NCBI GenBank assembly: GCA_945877725.1 | Contig: CAMDXR010000015.1 | Location: forward strand, 1 to 21,780 | Direction: 5' to 3' | Origin: Limnohabitans sp. Rim8 | GTDB lineage: Bacteria; Pseudomonadota; Gammaproteobacteria; Burkholderiales; Burkholderiaceae_C | DNA: 21,780 nucleotides | Shown: in pieces, positions 7,279-14,720 of the stretch | How positions within the stretch are numbered: the stretch's first letter is position 1 | How the letters are laid out: each line of letters begins with the position of its first letter | Made by a program: the position numbers and the translations under genes | The notes under the pieces: model-generated | Databases searched by the model: none | What the model was told of the DNA's origin: nothing | The model's input: the letters and a program-made list of their open reading frames with translations, nothing else

Positions 7279-8127
7279 ATGCTCAAGCAAAGAGTTATCA
7301 CCGCCGTGGTTTTACTGGCGTTGCTTTTGCCAGCTTTGTTTGCCTCGAACCCCTTGTTTTTCATGGGTTTGACAGTTGTTTTCATTGCGGCGGGCGCTTG
7401 GGAGTGGGGGCGATTGAATGCCATGCCTGCATGGGCTTCATGGTTGGGCGCTCTGCTGTGCTTGCTTTGCTGCATCCTGGCCCAACAAGGGGGTTGGGTT
7501 CAAGAGACGCCTTCTTGGGTTTGGCCGACTGCGGGCAGCTTTTGGGTCTTGTTTGGCGCTTGGATGATTCACCGAGGGGTCCCTGGTTGGGGTCTTTGGC
7601 GTAAAAGTTGGCGTTGGACAGGTGGCTTGTTGGCTTTGATATTGGCTTGGCTGGCCCTGGCGCAGGCGCATCAACGGGGTGTCAATTTCTTGTTGTCAAT
7701 TCTGGTGTTGGTCTGGGCCGCCGATGTGTTCGCCTATTTTTTCGGTAAAGCCTTGGGTGGGCGCTGGATACCCATCAAATTGGCTGCCAGCATCAGCCCT
7801 GGCAAAAGCTGGGAGGGTGTTTTGGGGGGCATGTTGGGGGTCTTTTTGGTGGCATTTCTCTGGGTTCTGGTGGACCAGCACTATGCATTGTCTAATTTGA
7901 GTTTTTATTCTTTGATATTGGGTAAGGGCTTGTGGGTCGTGGTTCCTGCCTTGTTGTTCATGGCGGCCATGAGCGTGGTGGGGGATCTGCTGGAGTCGCT
8001 GGTCAAGCGCAGTGCGGGTATGAAGGACAGCTCCGGTTTACTGCCCGGTCATGGGGGAGTTTTGGACCGGGTGGATGCCTTATTGCCCACGCTGCCTTTG
8101 GCCATGATGCTTATTTCCGGAATTTGA
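7279..8127 (+). CDS. cdsA: Phosphatidate cytidylyltransferase (CDP-diacylglycerol synthase)
   Basis: CdsA makes CDP-diacylglycerol from phosphatidic acid and CTP, the branch point to all membrane phospholipids. The 282-residue protein is strongly hydrophobic with several membrane helices; the N-terminal two thirds are mostly Leu/Ala/Trp/Val-rich segments. The family signature is at about residues 232-266: SVVGDLLESLVKRSAGMKD followed by SSGLLPGHGGVLDRVDAL, with the conserved acidic residues and the Lys-Arg pair. The upstream motif ADVFAYFFGKALGG and SPGKSWEG are also typical. The ATG at 7279 follows GGAG. It sits between frr and dxr without the usual uppS. The dxr start codon lies 7 nt after its stop, so the two are likely co-transcribed. 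Confidence 0.95.
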   Translation: MLKQRVITAVVLLALLLPALFASNPLFFMGLTVVFIAAGAWEWGRLNAMPAWASWLGALLCLLCCILAQQGGWVQETPSWVWPTAGSFWVLFGAWMIHRGVPGWGLWRKSWRWTGGLLALILAWLALAQAHQRGVNFLLSILVLVWAADVFAYFFGKALGGRWIPIKLAASISPGKSWEGVLGGMLGVFLVAFLWVLVDQHYALSNLSFYSLILGKGLWVVVPALLFMAAMSVVGDLLESLVKRSAGMKDSSGLLPGHGGVLDRVDALLPTLPLAMMLISGI

Positions 8128-8134
8128 TATAAAA

Positions 8135-9337
8135 ATGAATCCCATGCAAATGAAACAACGCATCACCATTTTGGGCTCAACTGGCTCCATCGGAAAAAAC
8201 ACGCTGGATGTTCTGGCTCGGCATCCTGAGCGGTTTGAGGTGTATGCATTGACTGCGTCCACCCAGGTCGATTTGATCCTGCAGCAATGTGCTCAATTCA
8301 AGCCCGAGGTCGCGGTCATGGTGCATGAGGGGGCGGGACGTGCGCTGGCGGAAAGACTGAAAGCCGAAGGGCTAAAAACCGAGGTTCGATGGGGTACTGC
8401 TGCGTTGGATGAAGTGGCCTCGGCCCCAGAGGTAGACGCGGTCATGGCCGCCATAGTCGGTGCAGCGGGTTTATCGCCATGTTTGGCAGCTGCGCGTGCA
8501 GGTAAAAAGTTGTTGCTGGCCAACAAAGAGGCATTGGTGGTGGGCGGCGAAGTATTTTTAACGGCTGTTCGCGAAGGCGGCGCTGTGTTGTTGCCAATTG
8601 ACAGTGAGCATTCTGCGATTTTCCAGTCTTTGCCGGAAGACCCTGCCACCTGGCATCGACGTGTACAAAAAATCATTTTGACGGCCTCTGGCGGTCCCTT
8701 TCGTGTTCGCGACCCCCAGAGCTTGAAAGACGTCACGCCCGAGCAAGCCTGTGCGCACCCCAACTGGGTCATGGGCCGCAAAATTTCGGTTGATTCCGCC
8801 ACGATGATGAACAAAGCGCTCGAGGTCATCGAAGCACGTTATTTGTTTGGTTTGGAGCCCGCACAGCTTGAAGTGGTCATTCACCCCCAAAGTGTTATCC
8901 ACTCCATGGTTCAGTACAAAGACCATTCGGTTGTGGCCCAACTGGGCACCCCGGACATGCGAGTGCCCATTGCCTATGGCCTGAGCTGGCCTGAGCGCAT
9001 TGAATCGGGTGCGGGTGCACTCGATTTTCATACCTTGGCTGCAATGACCTTCGAGTCGATGGACGATGCCGGGCATTCCGAGCGATTTCCTGGTTTGAAA
9101 TTGGCTTGGGAAACGCTGAAGGGGCCACCTGGCAGTTGCGCGGTTTTGAACGCAGCCAACGAAATTGCGGTGGCTTCATTTCTAAATCGTCAAATTCGCT
9201 TTGATCAAATTCACCACCTCAACCGGGCCACTTTGGATGCTGTGGTCAGCGGCCGACCTGAAAGTCTTGAAGATTTGTTGGCCTTAGACGGCAAAAGCCG
9301 GGAAGTTGCTAGCAGTTTGGCCGCAAGCTTTAGCTGA
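8135..9337 (+). CDS. dxr: 1-deoxy-D-xylulose 5-phosphate reductoisomerase
   Basis: DXR converts DXP to 2-C-methyl-D-erythritol 4-phosphate with NADPH, the committed step of the MEP isoprenoid pathway. The product is 400 residues, close to E. coli Dxr (398). The N-terminal NADPH-binding motif is GSTGSIGKNTLDV (14-26). Further hallmarks are LLANKEALVVGGE, the metal-binding PIDSEHSAIFQ, TASGGPFR in the flexible loop region, WVMGRKISVDSATMMNKALE and IHPQSVIHSMV. Three in-frame ATGs lie at 8135, 8144 and 8150. None has a strong Shine-Dalgarno, and the first is used here because it lies 7 nt from the cdsA stop. The gene normally downstream, rseP, is absent. Confidence 0.95.
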   Translation: MNPMQMKQRITILGSTGSIGKNTLDVLARHPERFEVYALTASTQVDLILQQCAQFKPEVAVMVHEGAGRALAERLKAEGLKTEVRWGTAALDEVASAPEVDAVMAAIVGAAGLSPCLAAARAGKKLLLANKEALVVGGEVFLTAVREGGAVLLPIDSEHSAIFQSLPEDPATWHRRVQKIILTASGGPFRVRDPQSLKDVTPEQACAHPNWVMGRKISVDSATMMNKALEVIEARYLFGLEPAQLEVVIHPQSVIHSMVQYKDHSVVAQLGTPDMRVPIAYGLSWPERIESGAGALDFHTLAAMTFESMDDAGHSERFPGLKLAWETLKGPPGSCAVLNAANEIAVASFLNRQIRFDQIHHLNRATLDAVVSGRPESLEDLLALDGKSREVASSLAASFS

Positions 9338-9561
9338 TTTGATCGATTTGCAAAGTACCTCCCAATCGGACCGGCTTTCTCGCATGCCCACTGATGTATA
9401 TTCTTAGGCTTGTTGGTTTTACCTGTTGTGAGTGCCCTTCGGATAGGTAAAAATGATGCTTTTAACTGCTTGATGCGATGCGCATTGGCTGGTTTTTTTA
9501 AATGGGTGAGGGCGACTGTTTTTTGCAAAATAGTCGCTTTTAACCACACTCTGGTTCTTCC
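9338..9561 (+). promoter_or_regulatory. dxr-bamA intergenic region (rseP missing), probable bamA control region
   Basis: These 224 bases hold no recognisable protein and no RseP remnant in any frame I translated. A TATATT at 9397-9402 could be a -10 element, but no good -35 lies upstream of it, and I found no clear match to a sigma-E promoter. The 3' end carries a strong stem-loop (listed separately) just ahead of bamA. Because bamA has lost its usual co-transcribed neighbour, a local promoter is plausible but not proven. Confidence 0.35.
9512..9541 (+). terminator. Strong stem-loop with T tail just upstream of bamA
   Basis: GCGACTGTTTT (9512-9522) pairs with AAAATAGTCGC (9527-9537) over 11 bp with one G-T wobble, closed by a TTGC tetraloop and followed by TTTT. 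It is terminator-like, yet it ends only about 20 nt before the bamA ATG. It may end dxr transcripts, attenuate bamA, or stabilise the 5' end of a bamA message. The lower part of the stem is A/T-rich. Confidence 0.55.
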
Positions 9562-11874
9562 ATGAATTTTTTTGACATCCCTTCACGCATTCAACCTGCC
9601 GCATTGACTTTGGCGGCTTCCTTGATGGCGTGCATGCCTTCATGGGCGATTGATCCCTTTACCGTGCGCGACATTCGGGTAGAGGGTTTGCAAAGAATTG
9701 AGGCGGGTACGGTGTTCGCGTCAATCCCATTGCGCGTGGGTGATCGCTATACGGATGAAAAAGGGACTGCAGCCATCAGGGCGTTGTTCAGTCTGGGTTT
9801 GTTCAAGGATGTGCGCCTTGAGACCCAAGGCGATATTTTGGTGGTGGTTGTAGAAGAGCGGCCCTCCGTTGCATCGGTAGAGTTCGTGGGCCTGAAAGAG
9901 TTTGACAAAGATATATTGATCAAGGCGCTCAAAGATGTGGGCTTGGCTGAGGGCAGACCCTACGACAAGGCCTTGGCCGACAAAGCCGAGCAAGAGCTGA
10001 AGCGCCAATACATCAGCCGCAGTCTGTATGGCGCTGAAGTGGTCAGCACGGCGACCCCACTGGAGCGCAACCGCGTGAACCTGACCTTTACGATCACGGA
10101 AGGCGGGCCGGCCAAGATCAAACAAATCCAGATTGTCGGCAACAAGGCTTTTTCGGAGTCTGAATTGCGAGACCAATTCAATTTGGACACCGGTGGATGG
10201 ATGAGTTGGTACACCAAGTCTGACCGCTATGCCCGTACCAAGCTGAATGCCGACATTGAAGCCTTGAGGTCTTTTTATCTGGCCCGTGGATTTTTGGAGT
10301 TCAGGGTTGACTCAACCCAAGTCGCGATTTCGCCAGACAAACAGGAAATGGCGATCACCATCAACGTCACCGAGGGTGAGCGTTTTGTGGTGTCGGGCGT
10401 CAAGTTGGAGGGGAACTATCTTGACAAGGAAAATGAATTCAAAGCACTGGTCAAGATCGGTGTGGGTTCGCCCTACAACGCCGAAACGGTAGCGGAAACC
10501 ACCAAAGCCTTCACCGAGTACTTTGGCAAGTTCGGGTTTGCATTTGCCCGAGTTGAGGCCAAACCCGAAATAGACCGGAAAAACAACCGGGTTCAATTTG
10601 CCTTGGTTGCTGAACCCTCACGGCGGGCTTATGTCCGGCGCATACTGATTTCGGGTAACAACCGCACCCGCGATGAAGTGATCCGTCGCGAATTTCGCCA
10701 GTTTGAAGCTGCGTGGTACGACGGCGACAAAATACGTTTGTCCCGAGACCGTGTGGATCGCTTGGGCTTTTTCACCGATGTGAATGTGGAAACCGTTGAA
10801 ATACCCGGCACCCCTGATCAAGTCGATTTGATGTTCACGGTGGCCGAAAAGCCAACAGGAAGCATTTCTTTGGGGGCCGGCTTTTCATCCGCGGAAAAAG
10901 TGACTTTGAGCTTTGGTGTCCGTCAGGAAAACGCCTTTGGATCTGGCAACTATCTTGCCGTTGAAGTCAATACCAGCAAGTACAACCGCAATTTGGTGCT
11001 CAGCACAACCGATCCCTACTTCACGCAAACAGGCATCTCCCGAACCATCGATGTGTTTCAGAGAACCACCAGGCCTTATTTGGGCGATATCAATTCCTAC
11101 AGTTTGATTAACTCGGGTATGGGTCTGCGTTTTGGTCTGCCCGTGACCGAGAGCGATACGGTGTTTGTGGGAGCCAATGCCGAGCAGACTCAAATTAAAG
11201 AGGGGACGGGTGTGCCTTTGCCTACCCCTTACAAAGATTACGCTGACAAATTTGGCAAAACCAGTACGGCTTTGCCGCTCACCCTGGGCTGGGCAAGAGA
11301 TGGCCGTGACAGTGCTTTGGTGCCCTCCAAAGGAACGTATCAGCGCCTGAATGCAGATTTGAGCATGGCGGGCGATGTGAAGTATTTCCGCAGCAATTAC
11401 CAATACCAGCAATACTTTCCGTTAAGCAAAAAGTACACTTTGGCTGTCAATGCCGATCTGGGATGGGGCACGGGCTTAAAGGGCCAAGATTACCCACTGT
11501 TCAAAAACTTCTATGTAGGCGGTTTAGGCAGTGTTCGTGGTTTCGAAAACTCAACCCTCGGACCGAAAAGTAAGGATACCGTTCCCGTGTATTTGGGGGG
11601 ATCCAAAAAACTGGTCTTGAATGCCGAATTTGTGACGCCTTTCCCCGGTGCCGGTAACGATAAAACGCTCCGTTTGTTCGGGTTTACAGATGCGGGTAGT
11701 GCCTTCGGGGATGCTGAAAAAATCTCATTAAGTGAACTTCGTGCTTCTGCAGGTATCGGCCTGAGCTGGATTTCACCTTTGGGGCCATTGCGCTTTTCAT
11801 ACGCGATCCCCATTCGCAAGCAGACAGACGATAAAATCCAGCGACTCCAATTCCAAATCGGAACTTCCTTCTAA
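9562..11874 (+). CDS. bamA: Outer membrane protein assembly factor BamA
   Basis: BamA is the Omp85 core of the BAM complex, which folds beta-barrel proteins into the outer membrane. The product has 770 residues, normal for the family. A signal peptide ends near residue 29 (MACMPSWA, then IDPFTVRDIRVEG). Five POTRA domains follow, with repeats visible as FTVRDIRVEGLQRIEAG, VASVEFVGLKEFD, KIKQIQIVGNKAF, FVVSGVKLEGNY and YVRRILISGNNRTRDEVIRREF. The C-terminal 16-strand barrel carries the loop-6 motif VRGF (Arg659) and ends in phenylalanine, the usual outer-membrane sorting signal. No clear Shine-Dalgarno precedes the ATG; the sequence upstream is a hairpin and a pyrimidine-rich stretch. The stop codon overlaps the skp start as TAATG. 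Skp, encoded next, carries BamA substrates across the periplasm. Confidence 0.97.
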   Translation: MNFFDIPSRIQPAALTLAASLMACMPSWAIDPFTVRDIRVEGLQRIEAGTVFASIPLRVGDRYTDEKGTAAIRALFSLGLFKDVRLETQGDILVVVVEERPSVASVEFVGLKEFDKDILIKALKDVGLAEGRPYDKALADKAEQELKRQYISRSLYGAEVVSTATPLERNRVNLTFTITEGGPAKIKQIQIVGNKAFSESELRDQFNLDTGGWMSWYTKSDRYARTKLNADIEALRSFYLARGFLEFRVDSTQVAISPDKQEMAITINVTEGERFVVSGVKLEGNYLDKENEFKALVKIGVGSPYNAETVAETTKAFTEYFGKFGFAFARVEAKPEIDRKNNRVQFALVAEPSRRAYVRRILISGNNRTRDEVIRREFRQFEAAWYDGDKIRLSRDRVDRLGFFTDVNVETVEIPGTPDQVDLMFTVAEKPTGSISLGAGFSSAEKVTLSFGVRQENAFGSGNYLAVEVNTSKYNRNLVLSTTDPYFTQTGISRTIDVFQRTTRPYLGDINSYSLINSGMGLRFGLPVTESDTVFVGANAEQTQIKEGTGVPLPTPYKDYADKFGKTSTALPLTLGWARDGRDSALVPSKGTYQRLNADLSMAGDVKYFRSNYQYQQYFPLSKKYTLAVNADLGWGTGLKGQDYPLFKNFYVGGLGSVRGFENSTLGPKSKDTVPVYLGGSKKLVLNAEFVTPFPGAGNDKTLRLFGFTDAGSAFGDAEKISLSELRASAGIGLSWISPLGPLRFSYAIPIRKQTDDKIQRLQFQIGTSF

Positions 11875-12392
11875 TGAACACGCTCAGCAAGAACCTCTTT
11901 ATCGCCCTGATGGTTGCCGCTTCCGCATTGACGTCTTTGGCGCAAGCTCAAGACTTCAAAATAGGCATCGTCAACACAGACAGAATCCTGCGCGACTCCA
12001 ATGTTGCTAAAGCAGCCCAAGCCAAATTGGAGTCCGAGTTTTTGAAGCGCGAAAAGGATCTGAACGATGCCATCACTGCGTTCAAAACATCGGCTGAAAA
12101 GTTTGAGCGCGACGCACCCACACTGGCTGAAGCACAAAGAGTGGCTAAACAAAAACAACTCATTGATCTTGATCGAGACCTGAAGCGCCGTCAGCGTGAA
12201 TTCCAAGAAGACTTGGGTGCCCGCAAGAATGAAGAAAACCAAACCTTGTTTGAAAAAGCGGGCCGTGCTGTTAAGCAAGTCGCTGAATCAGAGAAATACG
12301 ACTTGATCTTGCAAGATGCAGCCTATTTCAACCCCAAGCATGACATTACCGAAAAAGTCATCAAGGCACTCAATGCCTCGGTTGGTAAATAA
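11874..12392 (+). CDS. skp: Periplasmic chaperone Skp/OmpH
   Basis: Skp is a trimeric periplasmic chaperone that holds unfolded outer-membrane proteins and passes them to BAM. The 172-residue precursor has a signal peptide ending near residue 25 (LAQA, then QDFKIG). The mature part opens with the conserved strand KIGIVNTDRILRDS, then a long charged alpha-helical hairpin (about residues 45-130, rich in Lys/Glu/Gln/Ala), and returns to the body with KYDLILQDAAYFNPKHDITEKV. This is the OmpH family pattern. Its ATG shares one base with the bamA stop, implying translational coupling. lpxD begins 23 nt downstream. Confidence 0.93.
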   Translation: MNTLSKNLFIALMVAASALTSLAQAQDFKIGIVNTDRILRDSNVAKAAQAKLESEFLKREKDLNDAITAFKTSAEKFERDAPTLAEAQRVAKQKQLIDLDRDLKRRQREFQEDLGARKNEENQTLFEKAGRAVKQVAESEKYDLILQDAAYFNPKHDITEKVIKALNASVGK

Positions 12393-12415
12393 CAGCAGTT
12401 TGCCTGTTTGAGACT

Positions 12416-13420
12416 GTGTCACTGAATCTTGGCGAAATTGTAGAGGTGCTGGGCGGCCGTCTATTGGGGGCTTCCGATTTGCAAATAGCCGGTTTGGCCC
12501 CCTTGCAGACAGCCAAGTCCAACCAGATCAGTTTTTTGAGCCAAGCCCGATATCAGAGCCACTTGGTGGAAAGCCTTGCGGGTTGTGTCATCGTCAGCCC
12601 GGAGTTTGAGGGCCAAGTTGCCGGGCGAATTTCAGCCATCATCACCGACGATCCCTATCTGTATTTCGCGCGGCTAACCCAACTGTGGCGGCGTCGCCAC
12701 CGTACGAATTCCAATCCCCGTATTCATCCCAGTGCCGTGGTTGATTCTGGTGCGCATGTTGCCGATGACGCGGTCATTGGCCCACTGTGTGTGGTGGAGC
12801 GGGGCGCCATGGTTGGGGCGGGTACGGTTCTTAAATCGCGAATCACTGTGGGCGAAGATTGCAAAATCGGCGCACGTTGTTTGATTCACTCGGGTGTGGT
12901 GATTGGTGCCGATGGGTTCGGTTTCGCACCTCATCAGGGTCAATGGGAAAAAATTGAACAACTGGGGGCTGTTCGCATTGGGGACGATGTGGAAATCGGT
13001 GCCAATACCTGCATTGACCGGGGTGCATTGGACGATACGGTGCTAGAAAATGGCGTCAAGCTCGACAATCTGATTCAAATTGGGCACAACGTTCACGTTG
13101 GCGCGCATACGGCCATGGCCGGTTGCGTCGGTGTGGCGGGCAGTGCAAAAATCGGTGCGCATTGCACGATCGGGGGGGGGGCCGTGGTGCTGGGTCATTT
13201 GACGCTGGCTGACCATGTTCACATTTCCGCAGCCTCCGTGGTCACACGCTCCATTCTTCAGCCCGGTCAGTACACCGGCATGTTCCCCTTGGACAGCAAT
13301 GCCAATTGGGAAAAAAACGCCGCAAGCCTCAAACAATTGTCCAAATTGCGCGAGCGAATCAAATTTCTCGAATCAAATATTAAAAAAATCCAGGAAAACG
13401 ACCATGATGGACATTCATAA
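12416..13420 (+). CDS. lpxD: UDP-3-O-(3-hydroxyacyl)glucosamine N-acyltransferase
   Basis: LpxD adds the 2-N-linked 3-hydroxyacyl chain in the third step of lipid A synthesis. The 334-residue product (E. coli 341) has the N-terminal uridine-binding domain (1-100, opening SLNLGEIVEVLGGRLLG), then a left-handed beta-helix of hexapeptide repeats, and a C-terminal helix with KQLSKLRERIKFLE. The catalytic His is His224 in LIQIGHNVHVG, matching His239 of E. coli. The start is GTG at 12416, chosen because it gives the conserved N-terminus; its Shine-Dalgarno is weak. Codons 253-256 contain a run of ten G (13172-13181), an unusual slippage-prone tract for an essential gene. The 3' end overlaps fabZ by 17 nt. 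Confidence 0.95.
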   Translation: MSLNLGEIVEVLGGRLLGASDLQIAGLAPLQTAKSNQISFLSQARYQSHLVESLAGCVIVSPEFEGQVAGRISAIITDDPYLYFARLTQLWRRRHRTNSNPRIHPSAVVDSGAHVADDAVIGPLCVVERGAMVGAGTVLKSRITVGEDCKIGARCLIHSGVVIGADGFGFAPHQGQWEKIEQLGAVRIGDDVEIGANTCIDRGALDDTVLENGVKLDNLIQIGHNVHVGAHTAMAGCVGVAGSAKIGAHCTIGGGAVVLGHLTLADHVHISAASVVTRSILQPGQYTGMFPLDSNANWEKNAASLKQLSKLRERIKFLESNIKKIQENDHDGHS

Positions 13421-13844
13421 AATTCTCAAGCAGTTGCCGCATCGGTATCCTTTTCTACTGGTAGACCGCGTGTTGGAGCTGGAAAAGGGCGTCCGCATCA
13501 AAGCATTGAAGAATGTGACCATCAATGAACCCTTTTTTATGGGCCATTTCCCGCACCGGCCGGTCATGCCGGGGGTGTTGATGCTCGAGGCACTGGCGCA
13601 AGCAGCGGCACTGTTGTCCTTTGATACGCTGGATGCTGCTCCCGATGAGAACACGGTTTATTACTTTGCTGGCATTGATGGTGCCCGCTTCAAGCGACCC
13701 GTGGAGCCTGGAGATCAGTTGATTCTGGAGGTCCAGCTTGACCGCATGAAGGCTGGTATTTTCAAGTTCAAAGCCCAAGCCAAAGTGGGTACCGAGTTGG
13801 CCTGCGAGGCCGAACTGATGTGCACCATGCGCAAAATTGCCTGA
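13404..13844 (+). CDS. fabZ: 3-hydroxyacyl-[acyl-carrier-protein] dehydratase FabZ
   Basis: FabZ dehydrates 3-hydroxyacyl-ACP in fatty acid elongation and so competes with LpxA and LpxD for the same substrates. The 146-residue hot-dog-fold protein has LPHRYPFLLVDRV (11-23), the catalytic His48 in MGHFPHRPVMPG, and catalytic Glu62 in LMLEALAQ. The frame is open far upstream inside lpxD, but the start is placed at 13404, where the protein resembles other FabZ proteins and AGGA lies about 8 nt upstream. A second ATG follows immediately at 13407. It overlaps the end of lpxD by 17 nt, and lpxA starts 6 nt after its stop. Confidence 0.96.
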   Translation: MMDIHKILKQLPHRYPFLLVDRVLELEKGVRIKALKNVTINEPFFMGHFPHRPVMPGVLMLEALAQAAALLSFDTLDAAPDENTVYYFAGIDGARFKRPVEPGDQLILEVQLDRMKAGIFKFKAQAKVGTELACEAELMCTMRKIA

Positions 13845-13850
13845 GGACCT

Positions 13851-14666
13851 ATGGCGACTATTCATTCCACTGCTTTGGTCGATCCGGCTGCTGTGCTGGA
13901 CCCGTCTGTAACCGTTGGCCCTTACACCATCATCGGCCCGCATGTGTCGATTGGCGCTGGCTCCACTGTGGGTTCGCATTGCACCCTCGAGGGGCACACC
14001 ACTATTGGGCTCAACAACCACATTCACAGTTACACATCTTTGGGTGCTGCACCCCAAGACAAAAAGTATGCCGGTGAAGCCACTCGGCTGGTCATTGGTG
14101 ACGGCAACACCATTCGGGAGTTTTGTACCTTCAATGCGGGAACCGTCAATGGGGGCGGGGTGACCCGGGTGGGAAATGACAATTTGTTCATGGCCTATGT
14201 GCATTTGGCGCACGACTGCCAAATTGGCAGCCACACCATTTTCGCCAACAACTCCCAACTGGCAGGCCATGTTCATGTTGGGGATTGGGTCATTTTGGGT
14301 GGCTTCACTGTCGTACGCCAGTTTCTTCGTTTGGGTGCGCACAGTTTTACGGCCATGTGCACCCTGCTTTTTGCCGATTTGCCGCCCTATGTCACCTGTC
14401 AGGGGCAACCTGCTTCCGCGCGCACTGTGAATGCCGAGGGCTTGCGCCGTCGTGGTTTTTCTGCGGCCAGAATCGCCACTGTGCGCGCCATGCACAAGGC
14501 TTTGTACCGTGAGAATTTGACTTTTGAGGCGTCCAAAGAGCGGATCTTGCAAATTGCCCAAGATAAGCCGGAGTCTCAAGAGGATGCGGCCATGATGCTC
14601 GACTTCTTGGCAGCGGTTTCACCCAAGGTGGGTATTGTTCGTTCGCGTCGTCGATCGGTTGATTGA
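13851..14666 (+). CDS. lpxA: Acyl-[ACP]-UDP-N-acetylglucosamine acyltransferase, probably selective for the 3-amino sugar
   Basis: LpxA transfers a 3-hydroxyacyl chain to position 3 of the UDP-sugar, the first step of lipid A synthesis. The 271-residue product is a left-handed beta-helix with hexapeptide repeats and a C-terminal helical part. Aligned by eye to E. coli LpxA, the catalytic His121 (E. coli H125), His118 (H122), His140 (H144), Asn194, Glu196 and Arg200-201 are kept. Four active-site positions differ: H99 is Asn95, R100 is Ala96, H160 is Arg156, and the chain-length position G173 is Met169, as in the C10-selective Pseudomonas enzyme. With gnnA and gnnB directly downstream, UDP-GlcNAc3N is the likely acceptor, giving an amide bond. 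The ATG at 13851 follows GAGGA. Confidence 0.93.
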   Translation: MATIHSTALVDPAAVLDPSVTVGPYTIIGPHVSIGAGSTVGSHCTLEGHTTIGLNNHIHSYTSLGAAPQDKKYAGEATRLVIGDGNTIREFCTFNAGTVNGGGVTRVGNDNLFMAYVHLAHDCQIGSHTIFANNSQLAGHVHVGDWVILGGFTVVRQFLRLGAHSFTAMCTLLFADLPPYVTCQGQPASARTVNAEGLRRRGFSAARIATVRAMHKALYRENLTFEASKERILQIAQDKPESQEDAAMMLDFLAAVSPKVGIVRSRRRSVD

Positions 14667-14720
14667 AAATTGAGTGGGCTGGGGAATTTTTTCCTCGTCC
14701 CTGCATGAAAGGAGGGCCCC

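Noticed and set aside
9453..9473. Very short ORF (six codons) upstream of bamA with AGG nearby
   Set aside because: Too short to support without conservation or ribosome profiling data.
9211..9549. Minus-strand frame reaching into the dxr-bamA gap
   Set aside because: The only open frame of any length in the gap, but the product is basic and low in complexity, has no ribosome-binding site, and half of it is antisense to dxr. It is not an rseP remnant.
13455..14579. Long open frame (374 codons) on the minus strand across fabZ and lpxA
   Set aside because: It lies antisense to two clearly conserved genes, its product resembles no family, and it is rich in Gly/His/Ser as expected from the complement of hexapeptide-repeat coding.
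14667..14720. Possible terminator between lpxA and gnnA (GGGGAA with TTCCTC around T residues)
   Set aside because: The stem is only six pairs with a wobble, and the T run is in the loop, not after the stem.
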